Positions 25,743 to 34,249 of a DNA stretch of 64,000 nucleotides are shown here, in pieces (position 1 is the first letter of the stretch; each line of letters begins with the position of its first letter). Both the position numbers and the translations under genes were made by a program. The notes under the pieces are model-generated. The model was not told the origin of the DNA. It saw only the letters and a list, made by a program, of their open reading frames with translations, and made no database searches. The stretch is from Planctomonas psychrotolerans (lineage in GTDB: Bacteria; Actinomycetota; Actinomycetes; Actinomycetales; Microbacteriaceae): the NCBI RefSeq assembly GCF_008642235.1, contig NZ_SJEV01000001.1, forward strand, positions 2,808,400 to 2,872,399. Reading direction: 5' to 3'.

Positions 25743-28147
25743 CCCTCCGAACCTCCGTTGCGAGCGACGGCCCTGTCGACCGCCGCCGCCGACGAGGATG
25801 CCACCAGGACCCGGGTGTGGTCGACGACGCGTTCGTCGCCGGTCAGCCGCAGTTCCAGCACGTGAGCGATCGCGTCGCTGGAGCGACCCAGCCGCAGTTC
25901 CAGCGCGCCGGGCTCCACGATGCGGGTACCCGAGCGTCCGGTGAACGCGGAGAGATCGGCATGCACCGAGAACTCCACGCGCTGGCTGTCACCGGGCTCG
26001 AGCTCGACCCGGGAATAGCCGACCAACCGGTTCTCGGGGCGCACGACGCTGGCCACCGGGTCGTGCAGGTAGAGCTGCACGACGTCGGCGCCCGCACGGT
26101 CGCCCTCATTGGTGACGGTGACGGTGACGGTGGTGGCCGACGCGGTGTCGATCTCCGCGGATCCGATCGAGGCTTCCGTCCACGCGAACGTGGTGTAGCC
26201 GAGGCCGTGACCGAAAGCGAACCGCGCGGTGGGGTCGATGTTGGACACCCCGCTCTTCCGACCCAGCGGTGACGCGAGATACGTGGTGGGCTGGCCGCCG
26301 GCCAACGCCGGGATGCTCACGGGGAGGCGCCCGGACGGGTTGACGCGGCCGCTCAGCACACCGGCGATCGCGCCGCCGCCCTCCTCACCCGGGAAGAACG
26401 TCTGGAGGATGCCAGCCGCACGCTCGGGCGCATCGTGCAGCACGTACGGGCGACCGGCCACCAGGGTCACCACGGTGGGCGTGCCGGAGTCGAGGACCGC
26501 GTCGAGCAGTTCCCACTGGCGACCCGGGAGCTCGAGGGAGGAGGCGTCGCATCCCTCGCCCGATGTGCCCCGCCCGAAGAGGCCCGGCCGGTCACCGAGC
26601 ACGACCACCGCGAGGTCTGCCTCTTCCGCTGCGGCGACGGCCTCGGCGATGCCGGAGACGTCGTGTCCGTCCACCGATACGCCCTGCACGAACGACACCT
26701 CGGCATCCGGGTACTCGGCACGGATCGCCTCGAGCACCGTGCGGATCTCGATGCCGATCGGCAGCTCGGGATGCAGCGTGCCGACATGACCGGGGAACGA
26801 GTAGCAACCGAGCAGGTTGAGGGCGTCGTGGGCGTTCGGGCCGAGGACGGCGATGCGCCGCACCTCGGACGGCGGAACGGGAAGGCCGCCGCGGTTGCTG
26901 AGCAGCACCACCGCCTCCTCCGCGATGCGCCGGGCCAGGTCGCGATCCGGAGCCGGATCCAGGTCGACACGGCCGCGCACGGCCTCGATGTCGTCGAGGT
27001 CCTCGGCGTTCCAGCCCTCGGGCAGGGGCGACCAGTCGTCGTCGAGAAGGCCCAGTTGCGCCTTCTGCAGCAGCACCCGCCGCACTGCGCGGTCCACGAA
27101 TGCGACGTCGAGGCGACCGGACTCCACTTCGGCCACGAGCGGGTCGGCGAAGGTCTTCACGGTGGGCAACTCCACGTCGACCCCGGCGCGGAGAGCCTGG
27201 GCCGCGGCGGAACCCCAGTTCTCGGCTACTCGGTGGAGCGTCTTCAGGAACGCGATGCCGAAGTAGTCGGCGACAACGGTGCCCTCGAAACCCCAGGTGT
27301 CGCGCAGCAGCCCGGTGAGGAGCGTCTCATCGGCAGCGGAGGGCACCCCGTCGAGGTCGGTGTAGGAGTGCATCACCGAGCGCACCCCGCTCGAGCGCAC
27401 GGCCATCTCGAACGGCGGCACCATCACATCGGCGAACTCGCGCGGACCCATCGAGATCGGCGCGAGATTGCGACCCGCCCGCGAGGCGGAATAGCCGATG
27501 AAGTGTTTGAGGGTGGCCACGATGCCCGTCGACTCGAGTCCGGACACGTAGGCGGTGGCGATGGTGCCGACGAGGGTGGGATCCTCGCCGACCGTCTCCT
27601 CGACCCGCCCCCAGCGCGCGTCGCGCACGACGTCGAGCACGGGCGCGAGGCCCTGGTGCACCCCGACCGACCGCATGCTGGTCCCGATGCGTGCGGCCAT
27701 CTCGCGCACGAGCTCGGGGTGGAAGGTCGCGCCCCACGAGAGCGGCACCGGATAGGCGGTGGCACCCCACGCGGTGAATCCGGCGAGGCACTCCTCGTGC
27801 GCGACAGCCGGGATGCCGAACCGATTGCTGGCCGCGATCCTGCTCTGGCTCCGGGCGAGCGAGACGAGTCCCACCGCGGGGTCCACGGGTGCGGACCCGA
27901 AGGGGCGCGTGAGCTGGCCGAGCCCGAACGGCAGAATCGCGTCGAGATCGATGTCGTCGTCCATGTCGTTCTGGTGCGGCGCTACCCCGCCTCCGTCGTT
28001 CGCCGCGCCGACCCACACGCCATAGAGCTGGCCCAGCTTCTCGCGGAGGGTCATCTCGGCGATAAGGGCGGTTACCCGATCCTCGGCACTGTCCCCGGCT
28101 GCGCGCCAGTCGGTCGAAGTGGTCGGAGGTGAGGTCTCAATCGACAT
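25739..28147 (-). CDS. Glycoside hydrolase family 3 beta-glycosidase
   Basis: The 802-residue enzyme has the GH3 N-terminal TIM barrel (RFGIPAVAHEECLAGFTAWG, ARWGRVEETVGEDPTL, LKHFIGYS), the nucleophile Asp in VVADYFGIAFL, the alpha/beta sandwich domain and a C-terminal fibronectin-III-like domain. No signal peptide is present, so it acts on imported oligosaccharides or glycosides. Beta-glucosidase or beta-xylosidase activity is most likely. It is divergent from the LacI gene, and a copy of the putative LacI operator (28189-28199) lies in its upstream region. Confidence 0.92.
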   Translation of the reverse strand: MSIETSPPTTSTDWRAAGDSAEDRVTALIAEMTLREKLGQLYGVWVGAANDGGGVAPHQNDMDDDIDLDAILPFGLGQLTRPFGSAPVDPAVGLVSLARSQSRIAASNRFGIPAVAHEECLAGFTAWGATAYPVPLSWGATFHPELVREMAARIGTSMRSVGVHQGLAPVLDVVRDARWGRVEETVGEDPTLVGTIATAYVSGLESTGIVATLKHFIGYSASRAGRNLAPISMGPREFADVMVPPFEMAVRSSGVRSVMHSYTDLDGVPSAADETLLTGLLRDTWGFEGTVVADYFGIAFLKTLHRVAENWGSAAAQALRAGVDVELPTVKTFADPLVAEVESGRLDVAFVDRAVRRVLLQKAQLGLLDDDWSPLPEGWNAEDLDDIEAVRGRVDLDPAPDRDLARRIAEEAVVLLSNRGGLPVPPSEVRRIAVLGPNAHDALNLLGCYSFPGHVGTLHPELPIGIEIRTVLEAIRAEYPDAEVSFVQGVSVDGHDVSGIAEAVAAAEEADLAVVVLGDRPGLFGRGTSGEGCDASSLELPGRQWELLDAVLDSGTPTVVTLVAGRPYVLHDAPERAAGILQTFFPGEEGGGAIAGVLSGRVNPSGRLPVSIPALAGGQPTTYLASPLGRKSGVSNIDPTARFAFGHGLGYTTFAWTEASIGSAEIDTASATTVTVTVTNEGDRAGADVVQLYLHDPVASVVRPENRLVGYSRVELEPGDSQRVEFSVHADLSAFTGRSGTRIVEPGALELRLGRSSDAIAHVLELRLTGDERVVDHTRVLVASSSAAAVDRAVARNGGSEG

Positions 28148-28188
28148 CGTTGTCTGCTCTCGTAACGGGAAAATTGCGCACGAAACAA

Positions 28189-28199
28189 CGAAAGGTTGC
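28189..28199 (-). promoter_or_regulatory. Putative LacI operator of the GH3 gene
   Basis: On the minus strand it reads GCAACCTTTCG, one mismatch from the GAAACCTTTCG site before the ABC operon. A TTGTTT box with TTACGA 17 bp downstream on the same strand may be the promoter. One of four similar sites in the locus. Confidence 0.5.
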
Positions 28200-28241
28200 C
28201 CGTGTCGCCGAGTCTAGGAAGGACCGCGCGTTCGCGTCAAG

Positions 28242-28259
28242 CCGCGAAACTTATCGCGG
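28242..28259 (+). promoter_or_regulatory. Putative LacI autoregulatory operator
   Basis: CCGCGAAACTTATCGCGG has perfect 6-bp arms (CCGCGA/TCGCGG) and includes GAAACTTATCG, matching the motif found before the other transcription units of the locus. It lies just upstream of the lacI-type gene promoter. Confidence 0.55.
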
Positions 28260-28289
28260 AGCGCCCGCGCACGCCGGTAGACTGCCACC

Positions 28290-29324
28290 ATGACCACGGA
28301 AACTGTCGCACGGCCGAATGTCAGTCGCGCGACGCTTTCGCGGGTCGCCGCCGACGCATCCGTTTCGATCTCAACGGTGTCGAAGGTGCTGAACGGGCGC
28401 GCGGGCGTGTCGGATGAGACGCGTGCCCGGGTGGAGGACCTGCTTCGGGACCACGGGTACCACCGGCGCAATTCGAGCCAGGCCGTCGCCCCGCTGATCG
28501 AACTCGTCTTCCAGCAGATCGACAGCGCGTGGGCCATCGAGATCATCGCCGGCGTGGAGCGGGTGGCCCGTGACAACGGCATGAGCGTGATTCTGACCCT
28601 GAGCGGCGACCGTCATTCGCCGAGCCCCGACTGGATCGACGGCGTCATGCGCCGTCAGCCCGTGGGCGTCATCCTGATCTTCTCCGACCTGTCGACCGAC
28701 CATAAGCACCAGTTGCGCACGCGCAACATCCCCTTCGTCGTGCTGGACCCCTCGGGGGACCCGGCGCCGGACGTGCCCTCGATCGGGTCGGCGAACTGGT
28801 CGGGCGGATACCAGGCCACGCGGCATCTCCTCGAGCTCGGTCACACGCGAATGGCGATGATCACGGGCCCCGATGACATGCTGTGCTCCACAGCCCGGCT
28901 GTCGGGCTTTCGTGCCGCCCTCGACGCCGCGGGGATATCCGTTCCGGTCGCGAACGTGCTCACCGGGCAGTTCCACCACGAGGACGGGCTCGAGCGGGGG
29001 AGGGAACTGCTGTCCCGGCCCGATCGTCCCACCGCGATCTTCGCCGGCAGCGACCTGCAGGCGCTCGGAGTGTACGAGGCGGCCCGCGAGGTCGGCCTGT
29101 CCATCCCCGACGACCTGTCGGTGGTCGGTTACGACGACCTGAAGATCGCCCAGTGGTCGGGCCCGCCGCTCACCACGGTGCGCCAGCCTCTGAACGAGAT
29201 GGCGGAGGAAGCGACCCGGCTGGTGATCCGCCTGCGCTCCGAGCGCCAGGTCGACAACCTCCGTCTGGATCTTGCGACCACACTGGTGGTGCGCGGAAGC
29301 ACCGCGGCTCCGCCCGCGCTGTAG
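28290..29324 (+). CDS. LacI-family transcriptional regulator
   Basis: The 344-residue protein has an N-terminal helix-turn-helix with the LacI signature (LSRVAADASVSISTVSKVLN, near 17-36) and hinge region, then a periplasmic-binding-protein-like sensor domain (PVGVILIFSD, GGYQATRHLLELGHTRMAMI, PTAIFAGSDLQALGVYEAA). It lies between GH3 (divergent) and the ABC importer (same strand), so it is the likely local repressor with a sugar inducer. The -10 box TAGACT (28278-28283) is 6 nt before the ATG (leaderless). Confidence 0.92.
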   Translation: MTTETVARPNVSRATLSRVAADASVSISTVSKVLNGRAGVSDETRARVEDLLRDHGYHRRNSSQAVAPLIELVFQQIDSAWAIEIIAGVERVARDNGMSVILTLSGDRHSPSPDWIDGVMRRQPVGVILIFSDLSTDHKHQLRTRNIPFVVLDPSGDPAPDVPSIGSANWSGGYQATRHLLELGHTRMAMITGPDDMLCSTARLSGFRAALDAAGISVPVANVLTGQFHHEDGLERGRELLSRPDRPTAIFAGSDLQALGVYEAAREVGLSIPDDLSVVGYDDLKIAQWSGPPLTTVRQPLNEMAEEATRLVIRLRSERQVDNLRLDLATTLVVRGSTAAPPAL

Positions 29325-29467
29325 CACTCGCCCTGCAGCCCCAGCGTTGGCACGCGGGTTGCGACTCCGTCGTTCCGCGAGTAGCCGCTAGCCGGGAGCC
29401 CGCTTATTCCGAGGCGGTCGCTCCGCTCCGGGCTGCCCGTCGCGAAGCCGTTCCCGGGGGATCGCCG

Positions 29468-29515
29468 GCCCCATTCCGGTACGGGACCATCGCGTGCGCA
29501 CCGTGCCGGAGGGGC
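29468..29515 (+). terminator. Hairpin downstream of the LacI gene
   Basis: A 10-bp stem with one G-U pair (29475-29484 with 29501-29510) extends by GCCCC/GGGGC past a 2-nt bulge. It has no U-tract. It may terminate lacI transcription and so isolate the ABC operon promoter. Confidence 0.5.
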
Positions 29516-29584
29516 GCCGGCTCGGCCCGTGGTGAACCGCGGTCGACTCGGCACGCCGTATCGGGTCGACTCGCGCCGCCGGTT

Positions 29585-29642
29585 CGAAACCTTTCGGTTA
29601 TCTTGCTGAAACTTGACACGTTCCAAGCCGCAATGTTTACTT
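29585..29642 (+). promoter_or_regulatory. Operator and promoter of the ABC importer operon
   Basis: CGAAACCTTTCG (29585-29596) is followed by TTGACA (29613-29618) and TTTACT (29636-29641) at 17-bp spacing. GCAATGTTTACTT (29630-29642) overlaps the -10 box; its inverse GTAAACATTGC resembles a LacI half-palindrome. The same two motifs in the same order occur at 41623-41656. Confidence 0.6.
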
Positions 29643-29896
29643 ATCCACGTTCCCGCTTTTCCTGACCGCGACCGCGGCCAGTCGGTCGAAACAGTTACGG
29701 GTTCGCCGCCCGAGGAGCCCACGAGGTTCCCGTACCCCGCCGGATGTCGACGCACCTGTCGCACCCTCCTTCGGCCTGCCCGCACCCATCGCTCGACCGG
29801 CATTCCTGCACCCACGCCCGCGCATCGATGCGCGGACAGCACGCACCACGAGATCCCGAGGCACGGAGCCGTGCCCCGCACACAGTAGGAGAGACG

Positions 29897-31276
29897 ATGT
29901 TCACGTCCCACACACGAGCCAGAACAACACTGCGCTCCCTCGCGGTCATCGCCGCGACCGGCCTCGCAGCGGCCACCCTCGCCGGCTGCGCACCCTCCGC
30001 CGACGCCGGAGACGGCGGCGCGGCAGACTCGGGCACCGTCGACTGGTGGGGGTGGACCCCCGAGCAGAACGTGGCGACCGAGTACATCTCGGCGTTCAAC
30101 GAGGAGTACCCCGACATCACGGTGAACTTCCGGCAGCTCACCATCGACGGCTACGAGGCCGCGCTTCGTCCGGCTCTCGCCTCCAACGTCGGCCCCGACC
30201 TCTTCAACGTGGCCCCGGGCGCCCAGTTCGTGCAGTTCAGCACCTACGCCACCGACCTCACCGCATCGGTGGAGGAGTCCCTCGGCAGCGACTGGAGCGA
30301 CCAGCTGGCTCCGATCGGCGTTGCCGGGCTCAGCGACGAAGACGGCAACCTGCGCGCGATTCCCACCGGTTCCACCTTCGCCGGGCCGGTATGGATCAAC
30401 CAGGGACTCTTCGACCAGTACGGACTCACGCCGCCCACCACCATGGACGAGTGGGTCGAGGTGTGCGAGCAGTTCCGCGCCAACGACGTCGGATGCTTCG
30501 TGCAGGGCGCGTCGCAGACCGCGTTCGACCAGGACACGATCCAGGCCATCGCCGACACCATCAACCCCGGACTTTTCACCAAGGCCACGATCGGTGAGGC
30601 GGAGTGGACGGATCCCGACCTGGTGACGGCCTTCGCCACCTGGCAGCGCATGTTCGACGACGGGATCATGCAGGAGGGAGCGCTCGGTATTCAGCAGTAC
30701 CCCGACGCGAACAACGCGTTCATGTCGCAGGAGTACGCGATGGTGATGATGGGCACCTGGTACATGCAGTTCACCCGCCCGGCCAACATGGTCGCCGCGA
30801 TCGAGGCGGCGGGCGTAGCCCCCGCGGAGCCCTTCACCATGGTGCCGATTCCGTTCCCCGCCGCCGAAGCGGGGGGAACGCCGGGTGCCATGTTCGGTGA
30901 CGCCAACTACGGACTCGCCGTGAACGCGAAGTCGCCCGACCGCAACGCCGCGACGACCTTCGCCACCTGGCTCGGTACCAGCCTCGAGGGCCAGCAGATC
31001 GTGGCGAACGCGCTGAACGACATCCCGTCGGCGGTCGAGATCTCGCCGGAGTTCGAGGGGATCGAGCTGGTCGCCCCGGAGATCCAGCAGCCGAAGCTCG
31101 AAGAGCTCATCGAGCGTGCCGCCACGGTCACCGACAACCGCCTGCTGCCGAACTCCGACCTGGCCGACGCCATCGGTGTTGCCGCGACGACGCTCGCCGC
31201 AGGCGACGTGACCCCCGAGGAGGCCGTCGAAACGCTGCAGGCTTCGGCCGAGGCGTCCGGCGTGACCTTCGAGTAG
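29897..31276 (+). CDS. Carbohydrate ABC transporter substrate-binding lipoprotein
   Basis: The 459-residue extracellular binding protein (family 1) has a lipoprotein signal ending LAGC, with the lipid-bearing Cys near residue 33. WWGWTPEQNVATEYISAFNE, the solute-binding core and MVMMGTWYMQFTRP follow. GGAGAG precedes ATG 29897. Two CUT1 permease genes follow. No ATPase is in the operon; a shared MsiK-like ATPase is usual in actinobacteria. The substrate is probably a short glycoside, given GH3 next door. Confidence 0.92.
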   Translation: MFTSHTRARTTLRSLAVIAATGLAAATLAGCAPSADAGDGGAADSGTVDWWGWTPEQNVATEYISAFNEEYPDITVNFRQLTIDGYEAALRPALASNVGPDLFNVAPGAQFVQFSTYATDLTASVEESLGSDWSDQLAPIGVAGLSDEDGNLRAIPTGSTFAGPVWINQGLFDQYGLTPPTTMDEWVEVCEQFRANDVGCFVQGASQTAFDQDTIQAIADTINPGLFTKATIGEAEWTDPDLVTAFATWQRMFDDGIMQEGALGIQQYPDANNAFMSQEYAMVMMGTWYMQFTRPANMVAAIEAAGVAPAEPFTMVPIPFPAAEAGGTPGAMFGDANYGLAVNAKSPDRNAATTFATWLGTSLEGQQIVANALNDIPSAVEISPEFEGIELVAPEIQQPKLEELIERAATVTDNRLLPNSDLADAIGVAATTLAAGDVTPEEAVETLQASAEASGVTFE

Positions 31277-31297
31277 TCGCTCACCTCACCCCGAGTC

Positions 31298-31331
31298 GGG
31301 GCGGGCTCCGCCGAAGGGCCGGGCCCGCCCC
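31298..31331 (+). other. Intercistronic stem-loop between binding protein and permeases
   Basis: GGGGCGGGC (31298-31306) pairs with GCCCGCCCC (31323-31331) across a 16-nt loop. Hairpins at this position in ABC operons typically protect the binding-protein mRNA or reduce read-through, which gives more binding protein than permease. Confidence 0.65.
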
Positions 31332-31357
31332 CCCTCACCGCCATCCCCCTCGTGGAA

Positions 31358-32314
31358 ATGGAAGACAACGTGGTCATGAACGCCCCCACCCTGCCGAGCA
31401 AACGGCGGGAGGTCGAGGCCGGCTCCCGGTCGGAGTCGACATCGAAGCGACGCCGATTGATGCCATCGGGGTACCTCTGGATCCTGCCGGCCATGGTGCT
31501 GTGCGTCGGCATCATCTATTACAGCGTCGGGTACACCGGCTACATCTCCACCCTGGAGTGGGACGGCAGCAGCCCGGTGCAGCGGTCGGTGGGAGCCGAC
31601 AACTACGCGCAGCTGTTCCGGGATCCGATCTTCTGGCAGGCGATCCGCAACACCGCGGTGTTCTTCGTCATCACCTTCGCGGTGCAGACGGCTCTCGGCA
31701 TCCTGTTCGCCGCGATCCTGCACTCCAACGTGCGGCTCAAGGTGGTCTACAAGGTCATCATCTTCGTGCCGGTGGTGCTCGCGCCCTCGATCATGGCACC
31801 CTCGTTCCGCCAGATCTTCGGCGCGAACGGCCAGCTCAACCAGGTGCTCGAAGCAGTGGGGCTCGACTTCCTCGCCCACCCGTGGCTCGCCGACTCGGCG
31901 ACCGCGCTGCCCACCCTGATGCTCATCACGGTGTGGCACTGGACCGGTCTCACCTTCATCCTCTACTTCGCGGCCATGGGCCAGGTCGAGCCCGAGGTGC
32001 TCGAGGCGGCCCGGATCGACGGGGCCGGCAACCTCCGCACGCTCTGGAGCATCGTGCTCCCCTCGGTGCGCGGAACCACCATCGCGATCCTGATGCTGAG
32101 CATCATCGGAGCGTTGAAGACCTTCGACATCCCGTACCTGATCACGCTCGGGGGTCCGAATTACTCCACCGAGTTCCTCGGCACCTACATCTACCGGCAG
32201 AGTATTCCGCTCGCCAACGTGGGATACGGCGCCGCGCTGTCCATCATTCTGCTCGTCCTGGCTCTCGCCTTCGCCATCACGGTGAACGTGCGCAGCCAGC
32301 GGAAGGAAAGCTGA
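31358..32314 (+). CDS. Sugar ABC transporter permease (MalF type)
   Basis: The 318-residue inner-membrane permease has six hydrophobic segments after a basic N terminus (SKRRRLMPSG). The EAA loop, which contacts the ATPase, reads EVLEAARIDGAGNLRTLWSI. The start is uncertain: ATG 31358, GTG 31352 and ATG 31376 are all in frame and none has a convincing ribosome binding site. It overlaps the second permease by 1 nt (TGATG). Confidence 0.92.
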   Translation: MEDNVVMNAPTLPSKRREVEAGSRSESTSKRRRLMPSGYLWILPAMVLCVGIIYYSVGYTGYISTLEWDGSSPVQRSVGADNYAQLFRDPIFWQAIRNTAVFFVITFAVQTALGILFAAILHSNVRLKVVYKVIIFVPVVLAPSIMAPSFRQIFGANGQLNQVLEAVGLDFLAHPWLADSATALPTLMLITVWHWTGLTFILYFAAMGQVEPEVLEAARIDGAGNLRTLWSIVLPSVRGTTIAILMLSIIGALKTFDIPYLITLGGPNYSTEFLGTYIYRQSIPLANVGYGAALSIILLVLALAFAITVNVRSQRKES

Positions 32315-33102
32315 TGTTCGAGACACGAAGCCGCTCCGCGAAGATCGTGCTGCAGGTGCTCGTCACCCTCATGGTGCTGCCGTTCCTGTTCCCCCTCGTG
32401 GTCATGGTGCAGGGATCGCTGGCCGGCATCGGCTGGGGCAACTACGAGGCCGTACTGTCGCGTCCCGAGCTGCCGCTGTTCTTCCGCAACAGCGCGCTCA
32501 TCTCGATCGCCACGATCCTGCTCGTGTACGCGTGCACCATGCTGGCGGCATTCGCCTTCTCCAAGCTGCACATCCGCGGCAAGGAGGTGTACTTCTGGCT
32601 CATCCTCGCGGCGCTCACGCTGCCGGAGGTCATCCTGCTCACCCCCCTGTTCTCCACCACCCTGCAACTGGGCCTCTACAACACCTACTGGTCGGTCATC
32701 CTGCCGCTGGCAGCCCTGCAGATCCCCTTCACGGTGCTGCTCACCCGGTCGTTCATGAACGGCATCCCCGACGGACTGATCGAGGCGGCACGGATCGACG
32801 GCGCGAACACGCTCCGGGCGTTCTGGCACATCGTGCTGCCGCTGACGCGACCGATCGCCGCGGCGATCATCGTGCTCACCTTCATCGGCGCCTGGAACAA
32901 CTTCCTGCTGCCGCTCGTCTTCCTGCAGAGCCCCGACACGCAGACCATCACCCTCCTGCCGACGTTCTTCATCGGCCAGTTCAACAACGACCAGACCAAG
33001 GTGCTGGCCGCCGCCGTGGTCACCGCCCTGCCGATCGTGATCGCCTACCTGCTCCTCCAGCGCCTGTTCGAACGCGGACTCGCCGCCGGTGCGATCAAGT
33101 AG
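32314..33102 (+). CDS. Sugar ABC transporter permease (MalG type)
   Basis: The 262-residue permease has six membrane segments and the EAA motif LIEAARIDGANTLRAFWHIV. GGAAGGAAAG precedes the ATG, which overlaps the stop of the first permease. The C terminus FERGLAAGAIK is typical of CUT1 MalG-type permeases. It is followed 12 bp later by a ThuA-like gene. Confidence 0.93.
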   Translation: MFETRSRSAKIVLQVLVTLMVLPFLFPLVVMVQGSLAGIGWGNYEAVLSRPELPLFFRNSALISIATILLVYACTMLAAFAFSKLHIRGKEVYFWLILAALTLPEVILLTPLFSTTLQLGLYNTYWSVILPLAALQIPFTVLLTRSFMNGIPDGLIEAARIDGANTLRAFWHIVLPLTRPIAAAIIVLTFIGAWNNFLLPLVFLQSPDTQTITLLPTFFIGQFNNDQTKVLAAAVVTALPIVIAYLLLQRLFERGLAAGAIK

Positions 33103-33114
33103 GGACGGCCGGGC

Positions 33115-33789
33115 GTGACGACCGCACTGATCCTGTCGGGCGGGAAGGGATACACCGACCCGTGGCATCCCTTCGCTGCCACCTCGGCGCGGCTCGAGTC
33201 GGCACTGGGCGGCTGGGGCTATGACGTCGAGGTCGCCTACGACGTCGAGGAGCGACTGACCGACCTCACCGGAGTCGACCTGCTGGTCGTGAACACGCCG
33301 GGACCGTCGGGAACGCCGGACGCCGCGCTCGTGGAGCGGTGCCGCGCATCGCTCGACGGGTTCGTCGGCCGCGGCGGTGCGATCCTCGCGATGCACCTGG
33401 GGATCACCGGATTCGCCCACGTGCCCGGATGGCCCGAGCTCCTCGGCGCCCGCTGGGTGCAGGATCGCTCGGGTCACCCGCCCATCGGTGCCGCCCGTGT
33501 GCCGGTGCGACCGGATGCGGGCATCACTGCGATCTCGTCGGTCGAGCTGTACGACGAGCTCTACACCGACCTCGAGCTGAGCGGCGACCGAACCGTGCTC
33601 GTCGATCACGAACTCGAGGAACGCACCCATCCGCTGGTGTGGACGAAGGTCTCGGGCGACGCCCGCATCGTGGTCGATCTGTTCGGGCACGGTCCGGAGT
33701 CATTCGATTCCGCCAGCCATCTGCACCTGCTGCACGACTGCGTTCGGTGGGCAATGCAGGCCACCCCGGGAGCACCTCTTCCGGCATAG
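33115..33789 (+). CDS. ThuA-like domain protein
   Basis: The 224-residue protein has a glutamine-amidotransferase-like fold of the ThuA (trehalose utilisation) family: ALILSGGKGYTDPWHPFAAT, VDLLVVNTPGPSG, GGAILAMHLGITGFAHVPGW and RWVQDRSGHPP. It lacks an obvious nucleophilic cysteine, as usual for ThuA. Members occur with Gfo/Idh oxidoreductases in keto-sugar metabolism; the exact reaction is unsettled. It starts at GTG and belongs to the ABC operon (12 bp after the permease). Confidence 0.82.
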   Translation: MTTALILSGGKGYTDPWHPFAATSARLESALGGWGYDVEVAYDVEERLTDLTGVDLLVVNTPGPSGTPDAALVERCRASLDGFVGRGGAILAMHLGITGFAHVPGWPELLGARWVQDRSGHPPIGAARVPVRPDAGITAISSVELYDELYTDLELSGDRTVLVDHELEERTHPLVWTKVSGDARIVVDLFGHGPESFDSASHLHLLHDCVRWAMQATPGAPLPA

Positions 33790-33892
33790 TTCCGTTTCTC
33801 GCTTTCCCCGATCCACCCCGCCTGCAGGCGCCCGTCTGCGGGCACCGTACACAGGGTCGCCGTGTTCGCACGGCACCGACGAAGGAGTACCG

Positions 33893-34249
33893 ATGCCCCT
33901 CATCCAGATAGATCTCGCGGCGGAGCTCTACGAGCGCTCGCACGCCGAGATCAGCGCCGAGATCCAGCAGGCGCAGGTGGACGCCCTCGGCATCACGCCC
34001 GACGACCTGTTCCACGTCTTCCGCCCGCACGCCGCGGGTGAGCTGAAATTCGACCCCACCTACAACGGAGTGGACCGCCAGAACCTGGTGCTCATCCACA
34101 TCACGATGGTGCACATGTACAGCGTGAAGACGAAGCGCGCGCTGTTCGAGGCGATCGTGTCCCGCCTCGGTGCCCTCGGCATCCGCTCGGAGGACATCCT
34201 GATCGCCGTGGCCGAGAATGGCTTCGAGGATTGGTACGCCGGCAAATGA
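33893..34249 (+). CDS. Tautomerase-family protein
   Basis: The 118-residue protein starts MPLIQIDLAAE, so Pro2 becomes the N-terminal catalytic proline after Met removal, as in 4-oxalocrotonate tautomerase and malonate semialdehyde decarboxylase. The two-fold beta-alpha-beta pattern (LIHITMVHMYSVKTKRALFE, IRSEDILIAVAENGFEDW) fits the longer MSAD/Tautomerase_2 type. GAAGGAG precedes the ATG. It overlaps the epimerase gene by 4 nt (ATGA), which suggests joint function in sugar-derived keto-acid or enol isomerisation (inference). Confidence 0.88.
   Translation: MPLIQIDLAAELYERSHAEISAEIQQAQVDALGITPDDLFHVFRPHAAGELKFDPTYNGVDRQNLVLIHITMVHMYSVKTKRALFEAIVSRLGALGIRSEDILIAVAENGFEDWYAGK

Larger units (their letters stand above)
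29325..29896 (+). other. 572-bp regulatory region before the ABC importer
   Basis: No supported gene is seen. The region contains a strong interrupted hairpin after lacI (29468-29515; TCCGGTACGG with CCGTGCCGGA plus outer GCCCC/GGGGC), a putative LacI operator (29585-29596), a promoter (29613-29641), and a perfect 18-bp palindrome CCGCGCATCGATGCGCGG at 29818-29835. The predicted leader before the binding-protein gene is about 250 nt. Confidence 0.7.

Noticed and set aside
29129..29911. A 260-codon minus-strand frame over the ABC operon regulatory region
   Set aside because: It begins inside the ABC leader and ends within lacI on the opposite strand, and no family is recognisable. The region is better explained by promoter and operator signals.
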